From Pseudoips prasinana (lineage: Eukaryota > Arthropoda > Insecta > Lepidoptera > Nolidae), in assembly GCA_951640165.1 (NCBI GenBank), contig OX621253.1, positions 32,743,969 to 32,807,968 of the forward strand: a stretch of 64,000 bases of DNA. Direction: 5' to 3'. The notes under the pieces were generated by a model, which saw nothing but the letters and a program-made list of their open reading frames with translations, searched no databases and was not told the origin of the DNA. The position numbers and the translations under genes are program-made. Shown here one piece after another: positions 10,403 through 20,612 of this stretch. Every line of letters starts with the position of its first letter. Positions within the stretch are counted from its first letter, which is position 1.

Positions 10403-10697
10403 TTTCCCGTGCCTGGTATACATGTCATAAACTTCGTTAGTAAAGGCTGCTACTGGAGAAAAATTCGAACCTCTATTTTCACCCGGGAGTTGATAACGGT
10501 TTCATTATCCTTATTTGAATACACTCCCAGACCAACAACTTATTTATAGATAACCGTTCCCATTTATCAATTCTTGGTCTTTGAAAATGCCCATCGATTT
10601 AATTCCTATATGGTAGATATAAATTCAATACAACTATGTTATTGATGGCAGTCTCCAATCTAACGTTCCATCTCGACAAGCCCGACAAATCACTTAC
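10403..10697. other. No gene seen; possible intron
   Basis: Would be the intron downstream (minus strand) of the candidate exon at 10698-10811. Confidence 0.3.
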
Positions 10698-10811
10698 ACG
10701 ATAAAACAAATCGTGCAAAAAGCATTCACACACATTCGTACAAACATTCTGCTTAGAATCAATAGGCTCATCAATCGACATTAATACTTTGACCATCTTT
10801 GTAGCAACGAT
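10698..10811 (-). CDS. Candidate internal exon, unknown protein
   Basis: On the minus strand the sequence CGTATCACAG is followed by 38 open codons (start IVATKMVKVLM, end CECFLHDLFYR) and then GTAAGT exactly in phase 0. The donor is consensus-like; the acceptor has a weak pyrimidine tract. The frame stays open on both sides (80 codons over 10599-10841). No domain is recognised. Chance is a real alternative. Confidence 0.22.
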
Positions 10812-10855
10812 CTGTGATACGGGATGCACAGTTGAGCACACAAGTGTTGCGCTTT

Positions 10856-11165
10856 TTACATGACGGATAAAGTAAGTCTAACCTGCCGTGGACTTCTTCT
10901 GGCGCCTGATAGGGGGAGCCTCGGAAACGCGAGTATCATGCTCCGGTGTCCACCTTTTACGCCGTGTGCCAGATGGTCGGGACACGCACCCGGGGATGGC
11001 TGTGAGTCGCCCTCCCCAATTGCGGACTCTTGCCAGTACCGCACAGCGAATTCGCCGATAAATTAAGCCTACATGGCTTTCACTGGTTCACTGGACTTTG
11101 GAAGCGAGTGGAGGCCCAAGCTGACTACCAAATACAACTAAGTAACCGATGCCCCTGCCAATGGG
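10856..11165. other. GC-rich stretch, probable old repeat
   Basis: Clearly more GC-rich than its flanks and open in both directions (68 codons plus, 62 minus), as a symmetric composition effect. GGACTTTGGAAGCGAGTGGA and CCAATGGGTAGCCC look like interspersed-repeat sequence, but I find no second copy here. Confidence 0.3.
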
Positions 11166-11320
11166 TAGCCCTTTTAAGATCTCCACATCAGCTAATATGA
11201 AATCGGAGATTTAATATTTAATTTGAGACTATTGAGAGAGTTACCGAAAAGATCTATGTCTGTAATGTCTCTGTTATAATTGTTAGGGAAATGGCATAAG
11301 AAAGATTTACGAGTGTAATT

Positions 11321-11577
11321 AGGGTACCGTACCCAAAGGGGAAAACGGGACCCTATTACTAAGACTGTCTATCTGTCTGTCCGTCTGTCACCAGGCTGTA
11401 TCTCATGAACCATGATAGTTAGACAGTTGAAAGAATAACAACAAATATTAAATATAAAATAAAATTAATATTTAAGGGGACTCCCATACAATAAACGTGA
11501 ATTTTTTCCTCGTTATTATAGATAATGGTACGGAACCCTTGGTGCGCAGGTCCGACTCGCACTTGGCCGGTTTTTTT
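11321..11577 (-). mobile_element. Short E variant, minus
   Basis: Ends AGGGTACCGTACCC and CCGACTCGCACTTGGCCGGT with a CTGTCTGTCCGTCTGTC microsatellite. The interior (GGGGACTCCCATACAATAAA, CAGGCTGTATCTCATGAACC) matches the copy at 58986, not the long E copies. Confidence 0.75.
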
Positions 11578-11734
11578 ACAATTTCTTGGAAGTACAAAAA
11601 AAGGCTTATTGCGTGAGGGGCACGCAGGTAGTGAAGCGTGAGTTTTAAATGATATATTTGTTAATAAGGTTGGTAAATTTTGAATAATTGAGTGATATCA
11701 AACAAGGTGGATATGAATTAGTAGGTACCTAGTA

Positions 11735-11944
11735 TCACACTATTATTAGAATGGCGAAACTTTGTGAGTGTGTGACGGTGTGAGTGTGTGACGGTGTGAG
11801 AGTGTATGTTTGTTACTTCTTCACGCATAAACTATCGGACGGATTTTGATGAAACTTTGTAGTAATATAGCCCTGTATATCCGATTAACACATAGGCTAT
11901 AATTTATAAAGATTAACGCGAGTAAAACCGCGGGGCACAGTTAG
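11735..11944 (+). mobile_element. Helitron D copy
   Basis: Starts TCACACTATTATTAGAATGG after an A, contains TATGTTTGTTACTTCTTCACG, and ends AACGCGAGTAAAACCGCGGGG then CACAGTTAG before a T. The 3' hairpin pairs CGCG with CGCG; the CTAG end is mutated to TTAG. Non-autonomous: no Rep/helicase. Confidence 0.7.
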
Positions 11945-12276
11945 TATTAAATAAAAGCGTGGACACAACTTTCAGTAATTGAGAACCGATGCAAGTAGAA
12001 CTGTAGACGACTGTATGTGGCCATATTAGCTGAGTAGGATGAACAGGATGTTTCGTTCTGTTTCTCAGCCATTACTTCAAATGAAATACGAGTTCAAAGC
12101 GAAGTGAACTGATTTTAAAGTTTTACGTGTGTTTGTTTATTTTAAATTGCTATTAAAATGTATGTACGTTTCGTAGAAATGTAATGTTTGTATTATATTA
12201 TACGATTTCCGCGGCGGAGAAGGAACCTAAAACATCGCTTAGAACGCAGGCTACATATTATTACCTAAATATCTCG
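11945..12276. other. No gene seen
   Basis: Includes TTTCCGCGGCGGAGAAGG at 12207, a small GC patch without a frame. Confidence 0.35.
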
Positions 12277-12655
12277 TACTGCCTCGTTGGTCTAGCAGTA
12301 GCGTGTTCACCCACAGAGAACGAGGTCCTGGGTTCAATTCCCGGGTCGGGCCAAAAGTGATTTTGGGACTTTTCTGTAAAAAGAAAAATTTCTCAGCATC
12401 AGCCCGAAGTCTGGGAGTTGGCGGTATTACAGCCCCGTGCCTCAGAGATCACGTAAAGCCGTCGATCCTGTACTTGACCTCTTTCCGGTCATGTCACTAG
12501 GCGTCCCATCGGATCATGAGAGCGATGGAATATAAGATGCTCCTGTGTTTGCGCACACACTTATGCCCTATAATATGTCCCGCGCAGATGGCTAATCTCT
12601 ATCGAGACTGGCCACCGTAGCCGAAATTAGGCTAGGAGGACATTATTTATTATTA
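12277..12655 (+). mobile_element. SINE A, longest copy
   Basis: Head ACTGCCTCGTTGGTCTAGCA with B box GGTTCAATTCCCGGGTC, then the shared body and a 3' extension (GCCCTATAATATGTCCCGC, GACTGGCCACCGTAGCC, AGGAGGACATTATTTATT). It defines the family consensus best within this window. Confidence 0.85.
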
Positions 12656-12792
12656 AATATTCACGAATATTTAATACCAGCTGTGCCGGGCGGTTTAACC
12701 TGCGTTAAACTTAACAAATTATTGCCAATGCGTCATTCAGATATATAAGCTATATTACTACAAAGTTTAATAATAATTCTTAAATTTTATGG

Positions 12793-12850
12793 GTTAGGCC
12801 TTTGTCCAGCAGTGGACGTCTTTCGGCTGATATGATGATGATGATTATGG
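12793..12850 (+). mobile_element. RTE-type tail
   Basis: GGCCTTTGTCCAGCAGTGGA, CGTCTTTCGGCTGATATGAT and GATGATGATT: only the last 60 bases of the element inserted. Confidence 0.75.
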
Positions 12851-13365
12851 GTTAGTTGTTATACCGGGTATATTCAGATTTATATCTTGTATATTTCGAT
12901 AGCAATAATTCATTTGCATCGTCTCGTCAGAAACCTGCTAACAAAGTGTTTGTATGTCTATGGAATTTCAACGTGAACAATTATCATTCCTATCAGGTAG
13001 CAGTCAGAATAAGTCATTAAATCAGTAATAACAATTATTACTTAGAGCAATATTCGACGGGAGCAGTGACAGACACGTTAATTGTTTGTTTTAATAACTG
13101 CCAAGGCGCTATGAGTAACGATAATGTAGTGATGACTGAGGGTAAACAGTAGAATAGATTCCCTATTGCTATCTCTGTTATTGTGGTTTCTGTCCTTTTC
13201 TAAATAATGTTAGGTAATATTCTATCATCTGATAGGTTTGTGGCTACAGGGTAAGTAGGGATGTCCTGTTGAAGGCGAGAGGGGGGATAGTACAAAGCTC
13301 GTGATCACCTTCGATATCATATTCCAAAAAGTTTATAAAAATATAGAAGAAATTAACACACTTCC
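12851..13365. other. No gene seen
   Basis: AT-rich, with no repeat family assigned. Confidence 0.35.
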
Positions 13366-13969
13366 ACCTGATCCCGAACTAGGCAGAGGCTATACTGCGG
13401 CAACCAGCTAGCTGATAAACATACGTATATATATATACAACATGTAACGTAATTAACGCACACTCTCAAACACCCCAATTAGAATATTATGTTGTAATCA
13501 TAATACATACACTGAATTTTTAATTTAACATGTGTAATATGCATTGTTATTTACTAAATTAGTTTCTTGGAATAAAGTTTATTTTTCTTTATTTTGTATT
13601 GAATGATGGAATTTGTATGAATACAAATAAAACTAGGATTTTAAGTCTTATTACTTTGACTTATGGTCCATTTCAATTTGTTATAACTGTACAGGGTTAA
13701 TATGAAAATAATTTCAGTAGAATAATAAAAAATAAGCTATATTAAAAATTATATAAATCGATTCAGTAAACGATTCTGAACAAGCTATATTCAGGGTGTG
13801 CGTTAATTAAGTTACGCGAAATATTGTATATTTCTTAATACATGCATAAATATTATAGATAAATTACACCCAGACAGATCAAATAATCGAGTCCTGAGTG
13901 GGGATCGAGCCCACGACCTCTGGCTTAGCAATCTGGGTCCCTAATCACTAGACCAACATGGTCACATAT
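13366..13969 (-). mobile_element. SINE C hosting MITE N
   Basis: Left half 13366-13435 is the antisense 3' end (CTGATCCCGAACTAGGCAG, CAGCTAGCTGATAAACATAC). Right half 13829-13969 resumes with AGATAAATTACACCCAGACA, the B box GGGGATCGAGCCCACGACC and the A-box part CACTAGACCAACATGGTCAC. The break is exactly at MITE N. Confidence 0.8.
13436..13828 (+). mobile_element. MITE N copy 1
   Basis: About 393 bases with imperfect terminal inverted repeats: left TACAACATGTAACGTAATTA, ACGCA; right TGCGTTAATTAAGTTACGC ... TTGTA. TA flanks both ends. The interior, including TTTCTTTATTTTGTATTGAA and TCGATTCAGTAAACGATTC, is shared with copy 2 in the opposite orientation at 21876. No transposase. Confidence 0.85.
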
Positions 13970-13984
13970 ATATATTATTATTAG

Positions 13985-14095
13985 TAAGTATATTTTATTC
14001 CGTAAAAATTTACATTATTTTTTATCGTTACATTTTTTGTCCCTACCGTGCAGTGCTTGACGTGGCAGCTACTGAGATACGTGCCGGCTTTTCTA
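13985..14095 (-). mobile_element. Fragment of the 31.3-32.9 kb LINE 3' UTR
   Basis: TTTATTCCGTAAAAATTTACA and CCCTACCGTGCAGTGCTTGA, CGTGGCAGCTACTGAGATAC match 31365-31455, the antisense 3' UTR of the Jockey-like element. It is a second, much shorter insertion of that family. Confidence 0.65.
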
Positions 14096-14102
14096 TTAGA
14101 TA

Positions 14103-14341
14103 CTAGCAGTACCCGCGGACTTCGTTCCACGTTATAAATATTTTTGTCTCTGCCCGCATGTCCCGCGTAATGCTTCGGGTTAAAAGTTCGTGATAAATAA
14201 TAATTATGATGATGAATGACTCCACAATAACGTAGCTTTCTATTGGCGAAATAATTTTGAAAATCGGTTCAGTAGATCCAGAGATTACCCCTTACAACGT
14301 GACAAACTCACAAACTTTACCTTTTTATGATATTAGTAAGA
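14103..14341 (-). mobile_element. Helitron M copy, minus
   Basis: The 3' end reads (minus) TCCGCGGGTACTG then CTAG followed by T. The 5' end is ACTAATATCATAAAAAGG. Interior GTAGCTTTCTATTGG and ATCGGTTCAGTAGATCCAGA is shared with 21587-21875. Confidence 0.65.
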
Positions 14342-14724
14342 AAGTATAGATAGCGATCTGAGGTAGTGTTGTATAATTTCCAAGTCAGTCGATTGAGACA
14401 AGATGACCGTTCCATTCAATATTCATAAAATATATGTATTTACATGTAAACTGATTCTGTTTTGTAGACATTTCTGATATGATAGAGGTGTAAGGTCGCC
14501 TTCACACAACGCTGATAACCCATATTCGTGTTACGCCACATCGTGACATATTTGCCGCCGTTAATTATTCATGGTAATCTTGCGGGGTCGGCCCTTTGTT
14601 TCTATCTGACGGCGAGGTATCATGTGTTAAGGTACAGTTCCATAACATACGACTGAGGCATAAAGTACGGTTAGTCTTATCTGGAAAATCATAAACAACT
14701 GATACTGATTTATTTTTTTATTTC
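14342..14724. other. No gene seen
   Basis: A short GC-richer part at 14560-14600 (TCTTGCGGGGTCGGCCC) has no frame or partner copy here. Confidence 0.3.
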
Positions 14725-14945
14725 ACGCCGGAGGCCGTGGGTTCGATTCCCACCCAGTACAAATATTTGTGTGCATGAACATGTCTGTTTGTCCTGTGTC
14801 TGGGTGTAACTATCTATATAAGTATGTATTAAAAATATGTAGTATATCAGTTATCTGGTTTCCATAGTATAAACCCTGCTTAGTTTGAAATCAGATGGCC
14901 GTGTGTAAATAATGTCCCAGGATTTATATATATTACTACAAACAT
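14725..14945 (+). mobile_element. SINE C, 5' part eroded
   Basis: B box GGGTTCGATTCCCACCC, TGTGTGCATGAACATGTCTG, GTGTCTGGGTGTAACTATC, ATCAGTTATCTGGTTTCCAT and GTGTGTAAATAATGTCCCAG follow in consensus order. Confidence 0.8.
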
Positions 14946-15339
14946 GTACTAAAGACTGTTTTTAAAGAAACAGGGAATAAATAAACTTATTTGTAGAAAA
15001 CAATTTGATTACACAGGATACAAAGATGTTAAAAGTCAGTTGAGAATATTTTAATCCCAAGCATTAATATACAGACAAATAACTCAATTAAAACTTCCTG
15101 TTCTCTTCTTATGTGTCTTACTTAAAAGGTACATAATGTCATCTTAATTAGTTTAAGCTTGTCATGTAATACACAACAGAACTATTGCCAAAGGTATTTG
15201 TTAACTCGTTAGTTAATTCGACAAGCAATAGAATTATACAGTGACGGCACGTGTGGCACATTAGTTAAAGTCTCCTAGCTACCACCTAAGAAGAAGAAAA
15301 TACATTTATTCAGTAAGCTAGCACCGATAATAACATATA
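14946..15339. other. No gene seen
   Basis: AT-rich; ends with the A that precedes the first Helitron T. Confidence 0.35.
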
Positions 15340-15508
15340 TCTACTATATAAAAATAAGTCGGGTTTTCCTTCCTGACACTATAACTCCAGAACGCACGAA
15401 CCGATTTCCACGGTTATGCATTCGTTGGAAAGGTCTCGGGCTCCGTGAGGTTTATAGCAAAGACAATTTATAAAATTTAACGCGGGTAACACCGCGGGGC
15501 AAAGCTAG
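15340..15508 (+). mobile_element. Helitron T unit 1
   Basis: 169 bases starting TCTACTATATAAAAATAAG after A and ending in hairpin CGCGG-GTAACA-CCGCG, then GGGCAAAG and CTAG. These are the canonical Helitron ends. It is joined directly, with no spacer, to unit 2. Non-autonomous. Confidence 0.85.
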
Positions 15509-15677
15509 TCTACTATATAAAAATAAGTCGGGTTTTCCTTCCTGACGCTATAACTCCAGAACGCACGAACCGATTTCCACGGTTTTGCATTCGTTGGAAA
15601 GGTCTCAGACTCCGTGAGGTTTATAGCAAAGAAAATTTATAAAATTTAACAAGGGTAACACCGCGGGGCACAGCTAG
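15509..15677 (+). mobile_element. Helitron T unit 2, tandem
   Basis: Also exactly 169 bases, TC start and CTAG end followed by T. It differs from unit 1 at a few positions; the left hairpin arm reads CAAGG instead of CGCGG, so the stem is broken. Confidence 0.85.
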
Positions 15678-17559
15678 TTTATTATGTATATGTAGGTACA
15701 TAAACAGAAGTCCTTAAAGGTCTCCCTGTCTGTAAATACCTGTGATACAGGAATTTATTACACCGCCTACATGAATTCTACTAATTATACAAAAATTTAA
15801 TTAACAGGAACAAAGCACGTCTAGACTCTAAATAATCATTTATGAGTGGGCACACAAAGTAATTGTCCTGTGCGGGGATCGGACCCGAAACATGAGATGA
15901 GAGTGAGGCGACTACTTTCTCTGCATCATACGTGTAGACACATTTACACATGTCACTGAACCATACCTTAAGTGTTAGGGCGCTATTTATCATTGTCTTT
16001 GGATGAGTGATTAGCGCGAATCCGCTTATGAATACGGTATATTATTGAAGTAAATTTGATTAATGTCAACGTTAAACTAATTTATGGGAGGTTTTAGTTC
16101 GTCTCGTGTTTACCGGCGAGGTGTGGTGATGTTATGATTTATAATTTTGTGTACTACTATTAATTATAATGTTTTGTTTACACAGGTAGTATTACATATA
16201 CTAACATTAATGTTATATTGTATAATCTATGCTTTCTTCTTGTCAACGGACAACATAACAGTAATGTCTGTCGATTTTCACTATAATAAGACACTAATTA
16301 AAATACATTTCTCTCAATCCTATGGTACAGTGATTTATGAATATAAATCTATGTATTTCGGGGTCTTCACAAACATACAATTTATAAAAAATGTTTTTTT
16401 TTAAGCAAAATAACTACCTACTAAAAGTATAAATCGTATTTTTTAATAAAAACATAGGTACAAGTAAATGAAGTTCACAGTACGCTCAGCATTGTATCAT
16501 TAACATGCAAGTGAATCATATTCAAATATAATTCCGTATGCGTACTTTGAACTAAACCGTTCAAGAATCGCTAAACTCCAAGTGACAGTAAGCCCGCAGA
16601 ACACATTTTTCGACAGGTAAAGGAAACCTTTTAACAGCCTTTAGCGATAAAAGCGAAAAAAAGTCCATTCACTTTTAAAACTCTATATTTCAAAAAGCCA
16701 CTAAATACTGAACAAAATCTGTACTTCCATATCACCAGGAAGTGCTGTGCAAAAATATCGGCGTCTAGTTCATCGATCGAAGTTATAAATAGCTTGATCC
16801 GATGGTCTCATGTTACTCGGGAACCGAACCGCACACCGCAGGATCGTTGCTTTTCCGGTGAAGCCAATGTACTTTTGTAGTATATTGATGTTTTGAAGCT
16901 CTTAATTTTGGCAAAATAGTCATACGATGTATTTTATGTTTATATGTCACCTGACATTGCAAGAAACATAGAATACATCTACTACTTTCAGAGGTTTATT
17001 CTTAGACTAATAAATTAAGAAAACCGACAGGATATTAACCTGCATTAGCAAGGAAAAGCTCTCAATCATTCGTCATTTAAACAAAGGTGATAGGTGAACG
17101 GTGAAAGGTTCCTCTATTGCATTTGCATTGCACTAGATTATTATATGATATTGATAATTAAATTCTACATCCCATTTAAAAATGGAATATTTACTAATTC
17201 ATAATACCTTAACTAAGTCATATCCTAATATATTACCTTAAACAAGAACAGCTAGTGCCGGATATAGACGAACAGACATTTGTCCTTTAATTTAAAACAA
17301 TTCCGACGCGCTGTCAATAATTCAGGAATCAATATGCAAACTCATGATTTGCCAATCCATTACTGATTTAAAATGGACAGGTTTAATATAGGATTTTGAT
17401 TCGAAACATCTCTTTACTATATGACAGAGTAATTTTTTCTTGAATATAATAATTAATATTATTTATGATAACATAACATGTTTGATAATCTATTTTTAGT
17501 TTAAAGTTTTGTTGTTGTAAAGTTACCGGCATTAGTTGAATACAGTTTATATCAGTTTA
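15678..17559. other. Long stretch with no recognised repeat
   Basis: The quietest part of the window. An 85-codon plus frame at 16147-16404 is hydrophobic and AT-driven, with no domain. GTTTTGTTTACACAG at 16172-16186 and TTTTTCGACAGGTAAAGG at 16604 look like splice words but bound no convincing exon. GATCCGATGGTCTCATGTTA at 16796 begins a GC-richer patch. May be host intron or intergenic sequence. Confidence 0.35.
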
Positions 17560-17650
17560 GAGTTGTCCAAAGCACGAAGACGCTCAGAAATTCACCCACG
17601 TTACCAAGTTACTTCGCCGATCACTACAGATCGTTGACAACAACTGGCTA
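17560..17650 (-). mobile_element. S5 SINE head fragment
   Basis: Antisense reads GTGATCGGCGAAGTAACTTG, GTAACGTGGGTGAATTTC, which matches the 5S-like head (GGCGAGGTTAAGCAACTAGG ... GATGGGTGACC) of the full copies, followed by GCGTCTTCGTGCTTTGG. Confidence 0.5.
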
Positions 17651-17774
17651 GTTCGTTAAGGCAAGAAAATGCTATAATGTTCTACTCTTAAGTGTTACTC
17701 TTATTTAGCGCTATTTCCTAGAGATTAAACCTACGGAAGCGGTGTAAATCGCGCTCGTAATTAGAATGTTACTT

Positions 17775-17915
17775 ATCATCATGTCAGCTAAATGACGTCT
17801 ACTGCAGGACCAGAGTCACCCCCACGATAGGGGGGTTATGCACAATCACCAAGCATGGCAGACGGGTGGACAATCGCACTATGATATTCAAAGAGACGCT
17901 GCTGTCCCCTTCTCT
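17775..17915 (-). mobile_element. LINE tail fragment, antisense
   Basis: TATCATCATGTCAGCTAAATG, GTCTACTGCAGGACCAGAG, CCCCCACGATAGGGGGGTTA and AAAGAGACGCTGCTGTCCCC; the partner copy is at 7855. Confidence 0.45.
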
Positions 17916-18005
17916 GGTAGATATTCCCTATATTATCAACAACTTGACTGGGGAAGTAATTATATCTAACTTCCAGTAAATTATGTGAATATGCATCTCG
18001 TTTTC

Positions 18006-18577
18006 TTTTTTAGGGTTCCGTAGCCAAATGGCAAAATACGGAACCCTTATAGATTCGTCATGTCTGTCTGTCTGTCCGTCCGTATGTCACAGCCACTCTT
18101 TTTCGGAACTATAAGAGCTATACCGTTAAAACTTGGTACGTAGACGTATTCTGTGAACCGCACTATTTTCATACAAAAATAGAAATAGACCAATAATTTT
18201 GAGGGTTCCCCATACATAGAACTGAAACTCAAAAAAAAGATTATCGTACCCATACATGTATCTATGGATAGGTCTTCAAAAATGATATTGAGGTTTCTAA
18301 TATATATTTTTTCTAAACTGAATAGAGACACTTACAAAGTGGTAAAATGAGTGCCCCCCCCCCCCCCCTGTAACTTCTAAAATAAGAAAATGATAAAACT
18401 AAAAAAATATATGATGTACATTACCATGGACACTAAGAATTGGTTTGAATGAGATCTAGCAAGTAGTTTTTTTTTAATACGTCATAAACCGCAATTTGCT
18501 TTCATTTAATCAACTGAAATACTTGCTGCTACGGAACCCTTCATGTGCGAGTCCGACTCGCACTTGGCCGGTTTTTT
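18006..18577 (-). mobile_element. E element, long copy
   Basis: TTTTAGGGTTCCGTAGCCAA at the left and CGAGTCCGACTCGCACTTGG, CCGGTTTTTT at the right. It carries GTCTGTCTGTCTGTCCGTCC at 18061 and a run of C near 18353-18369. It aligns along its length with 55960-56541. The minus 94-codon frame across it is not a gene. Confidence 0.85.
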
Positions 18578-19067
18578 ATAAATGTATTGTGCCGTTTGGT
18601 TAACGTCTCCAACCAAAGCTAATCATTAAAGATGTATGTAGTGAAGTATGTAGTGTATAAATACACTTAGTAGTGTATAGTGGTCTACACCCGGTATGGT
18701 CTTTTTCCGATTAGTTTCTCCTTTCGCGGGTCTGCTGGAAGATATTTCTATTGAAATAAGCAGTACCTTTGTGCGATGTTTTCCTTTATTTTTGGAAATT
18801 ATTGTTATTTTTGTTTCTGTGTGTACATAAATTATTAATTACAAAAATAAATAAGAAGTAGCATATAAGTTAAAGAGTTTGGAATTGCTAAACGGAAGTA
18901 GACTGGGGATATGACTCGTAGGACTGACGAAAAATATTCTTAATTAGCCACGAAGAACTTTCTTAAGTAGTCATGCTTTGTGTGCCACAAGCTTCGTATG
19001 CTACTGTAACCACTTACAATCGTTGTCTCCATGTTTGTTGATTTAGTAGTATAAAAATAAGCTAAAA
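18578..19067. other. No gene seen
   Basis: Contains GTAGTGTATAAATACACTTAG TAGTGTATAGTG repeats at 18648-18680. No family assigned. Confidence 0.3.
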
Positions 19068-19200
19068 CTATTTTTTTTTAACTTTATGCACAACAATGTA
19101 CAGAGGCGGACTTAATGCCGAAGGCATTCTCTGCCTGTCAACCTTGGGGTGGTGCAGAGAAAACATGGTAGGTGAACTATAAGGACAGTGAGTAAGAAAA
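19068..19200 (-). mobile_element. LINE 3' UTR fragment, antisense
   Basis: ACAGAGGCGGACTTAATGCC, GAAGGCATTCTCTGCCTGTC and AACCTTGGGGTGGTGCAGAG are words I associate with the antisense 3' UTR of lepidopteran LINEs. T run at 19071. Confidence 0.4.
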
Positions 19201-19565
19201 TTAAAATCTGAGGATATATAGAATACACAAATACCTATATTAAAAATAAACTAAAAAATATTATATTAATCTTGTGTATGAATTTCCTCATCTTATCCAT
19301 GCGAGTTAAAATCTCAAAACAAGATTTGTCTATAAATTTACCGCCTTCAAGCATACCTACCACTTCAAATGAAGCAATTATAAAGTCAGTCCTCCCTGTC
19401 ATAATCATATAATTATACAATCAGAGTACCGTTAAGTCAGACTAGTTAATCATAAAGCTCACAATGCTGATCAGAATGCGGAACGTGCTCCGGCGCACTA
19501 TGTAAGTAAATACGTTGGGAAGATATTTTAAGTGAATTGGATTACAATTATTATAACCGCATTAC
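19201..19565. other. Probable continuation of the LINE fragment
   Basis: A 61-codon minus frame (19235-19420) has no motif. No further assignment. Confidence 0.25.
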
Positions 19566-19745
19566 TAGGACTGCGTCGTTAGTTTAGCGGTAATTAGTTA
19601 ATGAGGTCCTCAGTTCGAATTTCGGGTCGGGTCAAAAAGTAATATTGTGAATATGGTGAGTATAGTCCCACGAAAACTGTAAGGTTCTATAAGTTTTCGG
19701 TATTACACCCCCGTGACACTACCTCTAGTGTCCTTTGTTATGAGG
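19566..19745 (+). mobile_element. SINE A, decayed
   Basis: ACTGCGTCGTTAGTTTAGCG, GAGGTCCTCAGTTCGAATTTC and TTTTCGGTATTACACCCCCG keep the family order; the middle is diverged. Confidence 0.6.
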
Positions 19746-19764
19746 GAAATTGTATAGAAAAAGC

Positions 19765-19880
19765 GAAATATAGGCGGAAGAAAGTTCCATAGACTGACCG
19801 CTTAAACAATGAATGAGCAGGAGAAGAAATCGGTTTTATGCGACGTACCTACCATACCTGTCCCATAAAACTGAGATTTC
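19765..19880 (-). mobile_element. LINE fragment like 3220-3285
   Basis: ATAGGCGGAAGAAAGTTCCA, TAGACTGACCGCTTAAACAA match GGCGGAAGAGAGTTCCACAG, CCTAACCGCCTGAACAG at 3229. Confidence 0.45.
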
Positions 19881-20186
19881 CTCCTAGTTTTGCCTTCACT
19901 TAAATCATTTTAATATCTATCATACACCACGAAACTTGGAAATTGTACATTTGTACGTTTACTGCGTACACAATTCAGTATAAATACTAAGATAGTATTA
20001 AATAAGAGCTTTCGGAGAACTTATAAGAGTCGGGACTCGAAGCATACGCTTAGTATTCTATGTTTTCATGAATAAATCAGAAGAAAATTTATTCTATAAC
20101 ATGTCCGTCACTAAATGCAGATAAAATAATAAAATATAAAACATCAGAACTTATAAAAACTGTTATGCGTGTAAGTTTAGTAATTA
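19881..20186. other. No gene seen
   Basis: AT-rich gap up to the CTAG of Helitron K copy 1. Confidence 0.3.
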
Positions 20187-20458
20187 CTAGCTGTGCCCCG
20201 TAGGTGATAGCGTGATAAAATATAGCCTATATGTTGACCCGACCTCTTAGTAATATTCATGCAAAATTTCAAGTAAATCCATGCAGTACTTTTTGAGTTT
20301 AGCCCGGACATACATACAGACAAACAGACACACAGACAAAAATTCAAAAAACTATATTTTTGGCTTCTATATCGATTGTAGTTCACGCCCCAAGTATCCT
20401 TTTAAAAAATATTCAATGTACAGTTTTGACTTTCCTACGATTTTATTATATGTATAGA
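20187..20458 (-). mobile_element. Helitron K copy 1, hairpin deleted
   Basis: On the minus strand it starts TCTATACATATAATAAAATC after A and ends CAGCTAG before T. Next to the end it reads CTAGCTGTGCCCCGTAGGTG on the plus strand, whereas intact copies at 28080 and 43452 have about 45 further bases, including the hairpin, between CCCCG and TAGGTG. CCCCG is present at both deletion edges. Confidence 0.8.
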
Positions 20459-20497
20459 TATTAGTATTACTATTAAGTGAACCCTCAAACACCCCGG

Positions 20498-20612
20498 CGC
20501 CTTTCTTTGGATGCGGGCAGCGCAGGACCGGCTATTGTGGAGATCCTTGGGGGAGGCCTTTGTCCAGCAGTGGACGTCTTTCGGCTGATATGATGATGAT
20601 GATGATGATGAT
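20498..20612 (+). mobile_element. RTE-type LINE 3' end
   Basis: CTTTGGATGCGGGCAGCGCA, GGACCGGCTATTGTGGAGAT, GAGGCCTTTGTCCAGCAGTG, then six GAT units. Encodes the usual last residues of the RTE-like protein in decayed form. Confidence 0.75.

Noticed and set aside
10860..11066. Gene with 68 codons (plus) or 62 codons (minus)
   Set aside because: Both strands are open at once, as expected from GC-rich composition; no start context or splice structure supports either.
13436..13828. Retroposon with target duplication
   Set aside because: The inverted terminal repeats and TA edges fit a DNA-transposon MITE; no tail is present.
18058..18085. CRISPR-like or regulatory array of GTCT units
   Set aside because: A simple GTCY microsatellite carried by E and by Helitron K. 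No spacers; eukaryotic context.
18047..18331. 94-codon and related 95-codon minus frames (also 55926-56213)
   Set aside because: They are translations of the E element and recur wherever it lies.
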